From Aradus depressus (Eukaryota; Arthropoda; Insecta; Hemiptera; Aradidae), in contig OY759222.1 of NCBI GenBank assembly GCA_963662175.1, forward strand, positions 11,666,222 to 11,730,221: a stretch of 64,000 nucleotides of DNA. Reading direction: 5' to 3'. Numbering within the stretch: position 1 is the first letter of the stretch; each line of letters begins with the position of its first letter. Both the position numbers and the translations under genes were made by a program. Below the pieces are notes generated by a model. The model was not told the DNA's origin and ran no database searches. It saw only the letters and a program-made list of their open reading frames with translations. Shown here in pieces: positions 31,391 through 40,773 of this stretch.

Positions 31391-31515
31391 CTTCAAACAA
31401 CTACTTGTACTTGTACTCTACTCTACTATGTGTAACCGAAAAAAAATCAAAAGTGGTAGAGTAGCTAGTAGAGTTCACTCTACTCTCCTGATTACTATAC
31501 CCGTGTAAACCAGGC

Positions 31516-31885
31516 ATCATGCACTGATTTTGATTAAAAATTTTTTAAAATATTGCATTAGGAAAAGTGGTATGAGCAAGTAAACTTTAATTTATTGTTC
31601 TTCAATTTCTTTTTTATACATGAATTTATAGATTTGTGATAGCTTAAATAATTATATTTTTTTAGATTTACACTGCAAATTATTTTATTTAACAACAAAT
31701 TTTATTTATTGTGACAAATTTAAGCTATCGAAGCATCTTAACCTAAATTTTTCTTGCCAAAAGATCGTTTTATAGTTCGTAATATTGATATTTTAGTTGA
31801 AATCCCTACATCGGTAAATATGATCAATTTTCTTGGTGGTAGGTGGATGTAGTGAACTTACTTGTTAAAAAAGTAATACAGATAT
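31516..31885. other. No gene recognised; AT-rich
   Basis: The first 40 bp continue the target repeat of the Harbinger element. Nothing further assigned. Confidence 0.35.
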
Positions 31886-31888
31886 ATC

Positions 31889-32068
31889 AGTCCAACATAG
31901 ATTTATTTAACCACAACTAGTTTCATCAGTCAAACTAACATCTTCAGGTGGTGAATCTGAATCTAATGGTTTATGAATTTGGTTTATGTTGTTCAGATTC
32001 ACCACCTGAAGATGTCAGTTTGACTGATGAAACTAGTGGTTAAATAATTCTATGTTGGACTGATACAT
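31889..32068. mobile_element. Fold-back element, about 180 bp
   Basis: Arms tcagtccaacatagattta...tcaccacc... and ggtgaatctgaa/ttcagattcacc are inverted around a 45-bp centre. Each arm contains actgatgaaactagt, which recalls a hammerhead CTGATGA but lacks helix II. Possibly a paired Penelope-like pLTR remnant. Confidence 0.65.
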
Positions 32069-32125
32069 TTGTATTTGTTATATCTATAATTTTTTTGGAG
32101 TTGTTTTATTGTTATTGGTTTTATT

Positions 32126-33073
32126 ATATTGTGACGTGTAGAATGGGGGGGTCACAAAGAATAAAAGAAATTGTTATTCTTTATAAAAATAGTAGAAAAA
32201 AAATAGTAAGTACAAATAAATAAAAATGTAGGTACATCTTGGCAAAAGATATTAAAAGCAAGAAAAAAGAATATGATTAATTGTAAAAGAAAAGACTAAC
32301 CTGATGACATTGGGTGGGGGAAAAGATGGCGAGAAGGGCAGAAGGAGCCGACTCGTGGTAGTAGGGTTTTGTAGGACCTTGGAGGCGGTGTGGTGTGATT
32401 TAGAGCATCTTGGAGGAGGTGTAGTCTGTTTTTGGAGGAACTTGGTGGAGGTGTCGGGTGTTTTGAAGAGCGTAGAAGGAGCGTAGAAGATGGAAGATAG
32501 CACATTTATATGAAGGATTGTCGTGGAAGCAGAATAAAGAAAAGTCCCGAGAAGATTAACTTTTGTATATGGAAGGAAGAAAAGGCTGAGAAGAAAGTTA
32601 CGAAGAAGGAAAGATACAAAAGAGGATATAGGATGCCGTGAGTTGCCAGAAATTTTATAATCCATATTTGTAACCATATAGTTTGTTGTCATTTGCCAAG
32701 AGTACATTTTTTTGTCTAAATTAACTTATAGGAGGTTTTATTTAATCTATTGTCAAAAAATTATAATAGTTTACTAACCCATTAACCTTTTTTTTAAACC
32801 ATTTACAAAAAGAAATTAAAAATATACAACTTATAAAACCTTATGATTAAAAATTGTAGTTATCATTTTTCCTTCATTTTTACCTAAGCACTCTAATTAA
32901 GGAAAAGAATGCCACCCCTGTTTTTTTTTGTTAGATTTATAAATTAAAGTAGGAAACTAATCAATTCATAGAATCATTAGTTGTCTCATTGGCGCCCAAC
33001 GTGGGGCTAATTTAAAAAAAAATATATATAATTATATTTTACCGTATAGAAGAATTATTAGTTGTCTCAATAT
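32126..33073 (+). mobile_element. Collapsed LTR retrotransposon
   Basis: The left LTR 32130-32988 (TGTGACGTG ... ttgtctca) is followed by a primer binding site and about 40 bp of AT sequence. Then comes a 20-bp remnant of the right LTR end (attattagttgtctca, ending 33069). Target duplication atat at 32126-32129 and 33070-33073. Gag, pol and almost all of the right LTR are deleted. The minus-strand frame 32252-32707 inside the LTR is Ser/Pro-rich and not a known protein. Confidence 0.8.
32990..33007 (+). promoter_or_regulatory. Primer binding site of the collapsed LTR element
   Basis: TGGCGCCCAACGTGGGGC, one base after the LTR end CA (32988), is complementary to the 3' end of another tRNA-Lys isoacceptor. 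It differs from the site at 6207, so the two LTR elements belong to different families. Confidence 0.85.
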
Positions 33074-34620
33074 ATTTACCTTTACATTTATTCATGACGT
33101 GACGAAATATATTACACGTTAATGCAGTTGAAATTTACTGTTTTTTTTTTTGTTTTTTTTTAATTCTATTTGCAATTTATATAGAATATATACATAATAA
33201 GCTATGTGGTCAAAAATAAAAATATAACAACGTCATTTGATGGGTGAAGCCATCCAGCGCTGACACTCCCTCGAAAGTTAATTGTGATTCACTATCATCC
33301 GAGAGAAGATCGCGAGGCCACTTCCTGTTCAAGCGGCGGGGAGGATTGTCAGGATGGGAATGAGAGGAAAGGTCTTGTGCGAGAGGATTTGAATGGGAAG
33401 AAAGGTTTCTGTGGAATGATTGGAATCGGGATTTGATTAATTCATTGAAAATGGGAATACTGAGAACTCTGGGTAGGAGAAATTTACTACACTTTTTTCG
33501 ATGATCACAACATTAAAGTACCACATAAAAGTGAAATGCAGTCGTAATATATTATACACTTACTTATTCCATGAATGTAGAAATGCTCAAAAACAGCTGA
33601 CATCACAGATAAAGAAGTGTGTAGTTGTGTGTGTGCGCTGCGCGCGCAACCGTCAGACACATACACTCTTACAGATGCACATCAACAAGACTTACGGTCT
33701 GACATTGCTCCTCCCGAGCGCTATAATGTTTACACATAAAAAAAGCTTTGAAATGATTTGAAATAGAGGTAAACATTAGTGAGAGCCAGTGTAAACATGG
33801 CCAGGGTCCAGACTGTCCGGTTGTCTGTAAATGGGTATGACGGGGACCGCAGGATGGGTACACAAATTGAGTTAAATCCAGTGTCCTGGTCTCTGCTTCT
33901 GACGGCTCGTGTCAAAACTTTTTGTCAGGGGTGACAGGGCGTGGGGGTGAGAGGGACTTTTCACCAATCAAAACTTGAGACTGGAGAATCCCCCGGGATT
34001 AGTAGTGACACTTTTTTTCTGTTAATCATCACTATCCGATATCAGAAAAAAAAAACACCAAAAGGGGGGGGGGGCTGAGGGTGAAATCGGGGTAATTTAC
34101 ACTAAGCTTACAAAGCTTTATTGAATCATTGAATTCGAGGTTTTAAACCAGTTTAAGTAATATAATAAACTTCTAAGTTGAGGAACGCGGACATATTGTG
34201 GAAACTTGTAATATATATATAAATAAATAAAGCTACCAAAAGGAACATTTGCATGAATGACCAAATTTATTTCAACTATTCCCCTTTGTTAACACCCTGA
34301 TCCAGTTCTGTTTCCACATACTATATGTTTGTATTATCTGTTATTAATATTTGGTTCCACATATATGTTTCAAGTTATCTAAATCTTAATATTATTATTA
34401 ATTTTATTTCTATTTTTATTATTTATTTGTATTTGTACTTATTTATTTGTTGTTTTGCCACGATTAGTCTAGTAATATTGTTTTATGTAAATTTAGAACT
34501 AGGTTTTGTTAAGAAATATTTCTTGAGTTAGCTAACGGTACAGCCGGGGGACTCCCAAGTTTTAATAGCACCCTTTGACCTGAGATGTATTTGAAGGGTC
34601 GCTCTCTGCAAACTGACTTA
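33074..34620. other. No gene recognised
   Basis: 33240-34020 is less AT-rich than its surroundings (including gtgtgcgctgcgcgcgcaac near 33637) but holds only short frames without known families. A G run lies at 34064-34074. 34325-34531 is an open frame of hydrophobic low-complexity residues, not credible as a gene. Confidence 0.3.
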
Positions 34621-34624
34621 GTTC

Positions 34625-34668
34625 ACAACTAGACCTGACGATGGTATAAAGCCGAAACCGGTAGTTGT
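34625..34668 (+). ncRNA. Hammerhead-like motif, second type
   Basis: CTGACGA (34635-34641, allowed as CUGANGA), a short gg...cc helix II, GAAA (34654-34657), self-complementary accggt, then GTA as possible cleavage site. acaac (34625-34629) can pair with gttgt (34664-34668). No coding partner nearby. Confidence 0.4.
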
Positions 34669-34799
34669 ATATATATATATCTTTAGTGGAATAGACAATA
34701 TTTCAAAAATAAGTTTGTTTTATTCATTTAATATAATAAAGGTTTAGGGAGTTGTCATTATTTAATATATTGTGATATGACAGTCTCATCTCAAAAATT

Positions 34800-34985
34800 T
34801 TATTATTCCATTATTACATGCTTGTCAGCTTTCGAGGTTGCCTTCATCATCAGACAGTCTAATAAAACCTTGCCATAGAAATAAAAGACGTTCTCTTCCC
34901 ACACCGAAACCGATTTTCAACGCAAAAGCGTCATCATTGGAAAATTAGCCTTAACACTGTACGGGTGAGATGTCCCACTGATGAC
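34800..34985 (-). mobile_element. Penelope-like pLTR remnants
   Basis: On the minus strand, 34870-34945 contains ataaaagacgttctcttccc mirrored, gattttcaacgc and gcgtcatcat, clearly related to the arms of 11729-12978 but with a damaged CTGATGA (aatgatga). 34815-34858 holds another CTGATGATGAAGG...CCTCGAAA arrangement. No coding sequence. Confidence 0.5.
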
Positions 34986-35059
34986 AAGAAATATAATAAA
35001 ACGTTTTTTTTATTTATTTATATTAAACCATAACTATGCAAAAAACGCACAAAAAATGG

Positions 35060-35190
35060 CTAGGCAGACATATACTTTACAAAAATAAATAAATAAAATG
35101 GCATCACTTCACAACAACAGATCTCTATGCCAAACTCTCTTTGCGAAAATCCGGATTGGTAAGTAAATTTTGGTGTAGAAACGTTGGTAT
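35060..35190 (-). repeat. LINE 3'-end fragment
   Basis: The words tggcatcacttcacaacaac and agatctctatgccaa match the decayed Jockey-type 3' end at 26045-26075. Short and non-coding. Confidence 0.4.
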
Positions 35191-35207
35191 GAATGTTTAA
35201 TGGTTGT

Positions 35208-35561
35208 TAGGTTAGGTTAGGTTTTATGACTCATGCCCGGGCTTTAACAACGAGGTCATATCGCCTACTACCAGAGCGCTCTTTCGTCACTCTGGTGGAC
35301 ATGAGCCCGACTCTACTGTGGGAGTCCTAAATTTTGCCTACCCTAAATTTTTATTCATCTAGGGTAGGGAGGGGTCTTTAACGAGTACCTGACATCGTAC
35401 AGGCTCGGAACCATCGCTTAACGTCCCATTCGAAGGAGGGCGTGCTTAAGTTTATTTTACCTCCCAGATAAAATAAACTAAGGGCCTCGGTCGGGTTACG
35501 AACCCACGACCTTGAGCTCAGAAGTTAAGCACGCATACCACTGAGCTACCGGCGCCCTCAA
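35208..35561 (-). repeat. SINE-1, full length with 12-bp target duplication
   Basis: Three ttagg units at the left (3') end, full body, and head ending gagctaccggcgccctc (minus strand: gagggcgccggtagctc). Target duplication tttaatggttgt at 35196-35207 and 35562-35573. A good reference for the whole family. Confidence 0.95.
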
Positions 35562-35705
35562 TTTAATGGTTGTGATGTACGATATAATAAAAAGTTAAAT
35601 AAAAAATAAAATTGTTAGTTTTTGAGTATATATTTATTGATTTTTAATTTGAACAATTTTATTTGTTTATTCATTTTACTTTATAAATTAGGTTTAAAAA
35701 AATTA

Positions 35706-35865
35706 TTATTGTTTGTTAAGGTACACTGGAGGGCAGGTATACTTTCGATGAAGGGTGAAGACGATGTGAACTGATTTTGTGTCGTTCACCTTCACTCTCC
35801 ACTTATTGTACCAGGACTGAAGGGTTATCAGGTGTTCTTGGAGCCAGAGATTTACTGTATAAAAA
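35706..35865 (-). pseudogene. Jockey-type reverse transcriptase fragment
   Basis: The minus frame ends with LQEHLITLQSWYNKW, then NDTKSVHIVFTLHR and CPPVYLN. This is the region after the YADD catalytic box in Jockey-clade reverse transcriptases (LQ..L..L..W...W.i.iN..Ks..i.Ft). Only about 50 residues survive; the AT-rich upstream part is not homologous. Confidence 0.75.
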
Positions 35866-35969
35866 TAAATGTGAAATATGGTAAAGATATAAGCATATGA
35901 ATAAGATTGAAAATTCTTGTTAATACTGATTGAAATAGATATGATGAATAGAGAAAACATTTCCAACTC

Positions 35970-36500
35970 CTGTTCATTATATTTTTAATCTATAGAATTA
36001 CTTAAATGAATTGATAAACTTCTTAAGTACTCTCTTAAAGCATTCAGAATATTTCAATGACTTTTCCTTTCTCTGAATTAAGTTAAGTTGAAAACAATAT
36101 ACTAAGAAAATATTGAAAAAATAAATAAACAATAGAAATGGCAGTCATGGTTCCAAAAAAATGCCACAAATTTAGATTACCGAAGGCGTTGACATACTAC
36201 CAACTATACAGTATATCGGAATTGCTTTTCAGCAAAAGAAGGAATTTTTGCATATTTTTTAAATTTATTTCGAGTGAAAAAAAAATATATATATATATGT
36301 AACGTAAGAAACAAATATCTAGTAGAAAACAACTTACAACCAAAAATCAATATTTTGTCCAAATTTTTTATTTATTTCAGAGTTCTTCTTACGTAAGGAA
36401 AAATACAATTTTTAAAGACATTATCTATAAATTAAAAATAATTAACCACAAGGAACATCTACACAAGATTTTTGACATCGAACCGCTTCACTTAACCACA
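35970..36500. other. No gene recognised; AT-rich
   Basis: Nothing assignable apart from simple (ta)n words at 36288-36298. Confidence 0.3.
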
Positions 36501-36506
36501 TATATA

Positions 36507-37612
36507 CAGGGTGTCCCAGATCTTAATGGCCAAACTGTGGGGATCGATTGTACGGTTCGAAAGCAACAAAAAATGCCTCTTAGAAATTTTTCAAAAAGGG
36601 CTGCCTTCGGAGATATATGACATTTTGTGTTACTCGAACTCTGTCCTCTCTTTCTGTATTAAAACGCAATTAAGTTCAGAAATAGTGCGGCTACGACAAA
36701 ACTGATTACACTATTAGATACAGCATTAAATTGCCTATCAGAATGCCATACATTCAATTTTCAGAGTATCTAAAGAATGCGACCAATATCAGTGCAACTA
36801 TTTGAAAATTTCAAAACTTGAAATTTTGGAAAATTGTGCATGTTTTCTGGATTTATTTAAGGGATCCCTACAACACCTAAAATTTCCCTAAAACTTTTTC
36901 ATTTAATGGACTTTGCATTGGTAATATCAATATTCGAAAATAAAGTAGTGGTTCACTAGAAAATGTTGATTGAATTCTAGAAAACGTGGTTCAAATTGAT
37001 ATGTTTTTTGGGATTGAAGAAAATGATTTGCAACTCATTGGAAAATAAAACAACAACTTCTTTATTAAAAAAATAAAAGATAAATTTTAGACATGATGGC
37101 GGAAAATCCACGACTCAGCACACGGAGAGCAGCTCTGAAATTATGAGTTTCCCACAACGCTGTCCATAGAACATTACAACGAGACGGCCAATATCCATTT
37201 CATGACACTCCAGTCCAATCTCTTCTTGAACGTGATTGGGAACCGCGCATTCACTTCTGTCAATGGTACCTCCAACAACTTGACAGGGATGCGCAGTTTG
37301 GGAGCTACATTCTGTGGTCAGACGAGTCAACATTCACGGTATATTTCAGATACTCTGAAAATTGAATGTATGTCATTCTGATAGGCAATTTAATGCTGTA
37401 TCTAATAGTGTAATCAGTTTTGTCGTAGCCGCAGTATTTCTGAACTTAATTGCGTTTTAATTCAAAAAGAGAGGACAGAGTTCGAGTAACACAAAATGTC
37501 ATATATCTCCGAAGGCAGCCCTTTTTGAAAAATTAATAAGAGGCATTTTTTGTTGCTTTCGAACCGTACAATTGATCCCCACAGTTTGGCTATTAAGATC
37601 TGGGACACCCTG
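36507..37612 (+). mobile_element. Tc1/mariner-superfamily element with about 270-bp TIRs
   Basis: Ends cagggtgtcccagatcttaa and its mirror (ttaagatctgggacaccctg) flanked by TA on both sides (36505-36506, 37613-37614). The TIRs extend inward to about 36775 and 37341 with few mismatches. The 560-bp centre holds a transposase fragment. Confidence 0.88.
37092..37339 (+). pseudogene. Tc1/mariner-like transposase fragment
   Basis: Translation from 37095 gives a helix-turn-helix-like piece (LSTRRAALKL, a stop, VSHNAVHRTLQRDG), then FCQWYLQQL and ILWSDESTFT. The Asp of LWSDEST is the first catalytic Asp of the DDE triad, in the context seen in Tc1/mariner relatives. One in-frame stop and the loss of everything after STFT into the right TIR make this a dead internal-deletion copy. 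Confidence 0.8.
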
Positions 37613-37614
37613 TA

Positions 37615-38090
37615 TAACCACTTCAGGAAGTTGAAGAGGACGTGGAATCAACATTAAATGGTAATAAATTTTATTGCCACCCGAAATTTCATTTCTAATA
37701 TTATTATTTTTTAATAGTTATGTGCTCATTTATTCTATTTCTATTGGTTAATTTATTTGTTTCAATATATATTCTTATTTATTATATATAATTTGTTATT
37801 GTTGTTCTTTTTTATATTTTATACATTGTGACTTGAATAAGAAACATGAAATGACCTGAAAATTTTCATGAAAAAATCTAGAAAATCGTCAGTGAATCGC
37901 CGGAAATGTACTTCCCCAGAACAAATTAATCAATTAACTTTTGGCTCTCCCTCCAAAACCAGTCGACCGTTTGTGGTTATATTCAATAGTTGACTCACAT
38001 AGGGGCTCCTAAGTCCTTATACTAAAATTGGTGTCAATAAAATTTTTACATCGATAGTTATTAGGAGGGTTTTCTAGTTGCGCTCTGATG
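37615..38090. repeat. AT-rich DNA and repeat A copy
   Basis: 37890-38070 carries repeat A words (aatgtacttccccagaac, ttaatcaattaac) in minus orientation. No gene. Confidence 0.45.
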
Positions 38091-38094
38091 TAGT

Positions 38095-38180
38095 GTGACC
38101 TTTCACACACAGAATATATTATAATATAAGACGGCTTTTGCGGTTGCCCTCATTCTCAGGCAGCCTACAAAAAAACCATA
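38095..38180 (-). repeat. Penelope-like pLTR fragment, degenerate hammerhead
   Basis: The minus strand reads ctgagaatgagggcaaccgc then aaaagcc, resembling the CTGATGATGAAGGCAACCTC then GAAAGC arrangement at 34815-34858. A short fragment. Confidence 0.35.
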
Positions 38181-38279
38181 ATTTTGTAAAAAGTTATACA
38201 ATTCTAATAGCCTAAAATAAGTACACAGAAATATCGGCTTTATACGTTAAAATAAATAACTGCGACTTATTGCCACCTT

Positions 38280-38535
38280 GAATCCTTTGTTACTAATTTT
38301 TTTCTACATTATTTTCCTTTATTTTTATTATCTCTCTTACTATACATTCATCAAAATTGTCTTTCAATTCATTTTTATTTATTTTTGTTTATTTATTTCT
38401 TTTCATCCTAATAAATAAAATATAATTTTTGTCCCGAGGACCTACCACTGGGTGCCCTTCCTCTCACACGCCACCATATCAATACGAACCATCATAGATG
38501 CTGCAACCCTCCCCTCTTGCACCCCAGCAACAGTT
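38280..38535 (+). repeat. Jockey-type LINE 3' end
   Basis: Begins in the last codons (gcgacttattgccaccttga) and continues through the shared 3' region (gaggacctaccactgggtgc, catcatagatgctgcaac). Matches 59700-59970. Confidence 0.6.
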
Positions 38536-38724
38536 GTATCATTATAAATAAAAAAAAAATTAATAAATGTAAATAAAAATAATTAATTAATAAACAAAAT
38601 TAAGTATGAGGGATCGGATGTCGTTTTGTAAGTCAACTATTTATTTTTAGCCAGAAAATTCTATTGGTTTTTGAGTTTATTTTTTTTATTATTTTTTTAT
38701 TTATTTTATTTAGAAAGATGCAAC

Positions 38725-39485
38725 TGTTGCTAAGGTGCAACAACCAGCATCTATGATGGTAGGTATGGATATGTTGGCGTGAATGGCATGTGAGAGGAAG
38801 GCCACCGAGTGGTAGGTCCTCGGGACGAAACTTTATGTTAATTATTAGGACAAGGAAAAAAAATAAAATAAATAAAGAAAAAGAAATTGAAAGACAATTT
38901 TGATGGATGGGTAAGAGAGATGATAAAAGTAAAATAAAAAAAATTAAGAACGAATAGGATTTAAGGTTGCAGTAAGTCGCGGTTCCATCTTCTCTTCAAC
39001 CTTCGTGGGGGGTTTGTGGTAAGTGTTGTGAAGATAAAATACGTATTTCTAGGTTTGTATGTGTGTAAAGTTTTCAAAAAAACTGTATGTAAGTAGTTTG
39101 TATTGTGTCGGGTACTGTGTGCATCATAAGATCGTTATGAAGTGTTCTGTTGTTTATGTATGGGGGGCACTGTGTTATCAGTCTGAGGTTTTTTTTGACA
39201 GAAACGCCTGAATTCGTTTGATGTTGGATGATGTTTGCTGAACCGTATACGTATCTGTGATTCGTATGTCCATAATGGTCTCATTAAGTAAGTGTAACAG
39301 TTCCGTTTTGTGTCATGTCTAATTTTGATCGTCTATTTAGAAGTCCGTAGAGTATTTTGAGTCGACGATTCAGCGTGGTTTGTGTGAAACGTGTAAGAGG
39401 ATTCCATGTCAGTCTTCGATAAAATGTCAGTCCTAGGTATCGTACAGTATTAGTTTGAGGGAGGGGGATTCCAAAAATAAAAATG
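38725..39485 (-). pseudogene. Jockey-type LINE, 5'-truncated and frame-shifted
   Basis: The minus strand from about 39480 translates in pieces typical of a Jockey ORF2 C-terminus: IPLPQTNTVRYLGLTF.RRLTWNPL, then a shifted segment with SSNIKRIQAF, then an RRLKRRWNRDLL-type ending, then the shared 3' region with the ccactgggtgg motif (about 38800). At least three frame changes. A small related piece lies at 39835-39905. Confidence 0.7.
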
Positions 39486-39489
39486 AAAA

Positions 39490-40060
39490 ATTTTCTGTAT
39501 GTGTCTGTGAACTAAATAACTTCTGATAGAATGTATCGAAACGAAATTTCATATGTGTATCCAGAATCCTATAAGAACTACATCTAATGATTTTCAGTCA
39601 AATCGCCCAAAGGAAAGAGAAGGAATAGAGAGAAGATTTAACACAAAAATTTTAATAACAGCTGATGTAATGAATATGACGAAATTTCATATTTAAATTT
39701 AAAACTCTACTCTACGGGTCCTAAACATTGCACATGCTTGGTACTATCGTTTAACGTCCCATCCCAAGGACGGCGTGCTCCTAGATAGTAAATTCTCTAA
39801 GTAAATTCTCTAACTCCTCAGTATGCAAGGAAGCTCACGCATGTTTTTGCTGAACCGTATATCTGTGATCCGTATGTCCATAATGGTCTAAGTAGGTAAG
39901 TGTAACAGAGGAAAACGGAGCAAGAGATAAAACTTAATTTATCAATTCGTGGTGGGGAAATAAATTGCCGGTGATTCACCGATTTTTTTCCCTTTGTACT
40001 GGCCAATGTTACCAGGAATGCCATAATGGGACAAGCTTTTCTCAAAATTTCCCTAAAATA
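39490..40060. repeat. Repeat A, SINE-1 and LINE fragments
   Basis: 39490-39710 is a repeat A copy; 39716-39786 is a SINE-1 body/linker fragment on the minus strand (cgtcccatcccaaggacggc); 39835-39905 repeats a LINE segment seen at 39235-39300; 39945-39990 is a repeat A end (attgccggtgattcaccga). Confidence 0.55.
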
Positions 40061-40061
40061 G

Positions 40062-40420
40062 GCTACATCAGATATCTTTGAAAGTTGACACCTTCTGTAT
40101 ATACCTCGTCAAATCATTTTTACCCTTTACTCTCAACTTACCGCCAATATAATAGATTATAAAATGTTTCAAATTTCAAAAGTTATGATATTTCGAGTTT
40201 TCAACAGAATTTCACCTGTTTGTGTGTGTATGTCATTGGAACCTTGTGAGCGCTCTGACTCAATAGCGATTGTTGCTAACAATTTGAATTTGGAATGATG
40301 ATGTCTCATGTGTTAACCTAGATCTGATAAGATTTGGCCAAGTCGAAAAAAATAAGACCATTTTACGAGATACACCATATATTTATGACCAAATCAAAAA
40401 TCTCATAAAAAAAAATAGTA
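40062..40420 (-). repeat. Interspersed repeat B
   Basis: Shares ttggccaag, acgagatacacca, and gatatttcgagttttcaac-type words with the repeat B copy at 53085-53600. Confidence 0.45.
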
Positions 40421-40745
40421 GGGAATATATTAAAACATATACCTACATTTTGGCTGTTTATTACGGTTTATAGATACATTCCAAAATTCGTCCTACTATG
40501 ACATCACATATTTAATTATTATTTTCTCAAAGGCTTCATGACAAACAAATTACTCTATAACAATTCAAGATCTTTACGGAAAACTTCACTCACACATGAA
40601 CACTGAAGTTGAGGAAGAACTTACGACTTACAGCCTCAAACCCATCCTTAACCTTCTTGTTTAGTAGACTAGTTATAACTACAGTAGGTAATCATTTTCA
40701 ACTATAAATAAGAAATAAAACGATACATTACAAAAAAAAAAAAAA

Positions 40746-40752
40746 CTTTATT
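40746..40752 (-). terminator. Putative poly(A) signal of the cuticular protein gene
   Basis: The minus strand reads aataaag about 22 bases past the stop codon, followed by an A/T run. It is a one-base-shifted variant of AATAAA context (gaataaag). Confidence 0.55.
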
Positions 40753-40773
40753 CATCACTTTTCAGAATATTTT

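Larger units (their letters stand above)
30070..31515. mobile_element. PIF/Harbinger-type transposon, degenerate
   Basis: The ends gcctggtttacacaggtata and (reverse complement of the right end) gcctggtttacacgggtata are inverted repeats, continuing with tagtaatcag. Sub-terminal clusters of agtagagtagag-like words occur on both sides. Inside are two MADF-type fragments on the plus strand and a Harbinger transposase N-terminal fragment on the minus strand. PIF/Harbinger elements typically carry a nuclease and a Myb/SANT/MADF DNA-binding protein in this way. The flanks match an empty paralogous site at 16045-16065. Confidence 0.85.

Noticed and set aside
32252..32707. 151-codon minus-strand frame
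   Set aside because: It lies wholly inside an LTR, is low-complexity Ser/Pro/Phe-rich, and overlaps an opposite-strand frame.
33074..34620. Possible host exons in the less AT-rich stretch
   Set aside because: Only short frames without conserved motifs or paired splice sites; no exon could be supported.
37115..37333. 72-codon minus-strand frame in the Tc1/mariner element
   Set aside because: The plus strand of the same region encodes the recognisable transposase fragment; the minus frame is its shadow.
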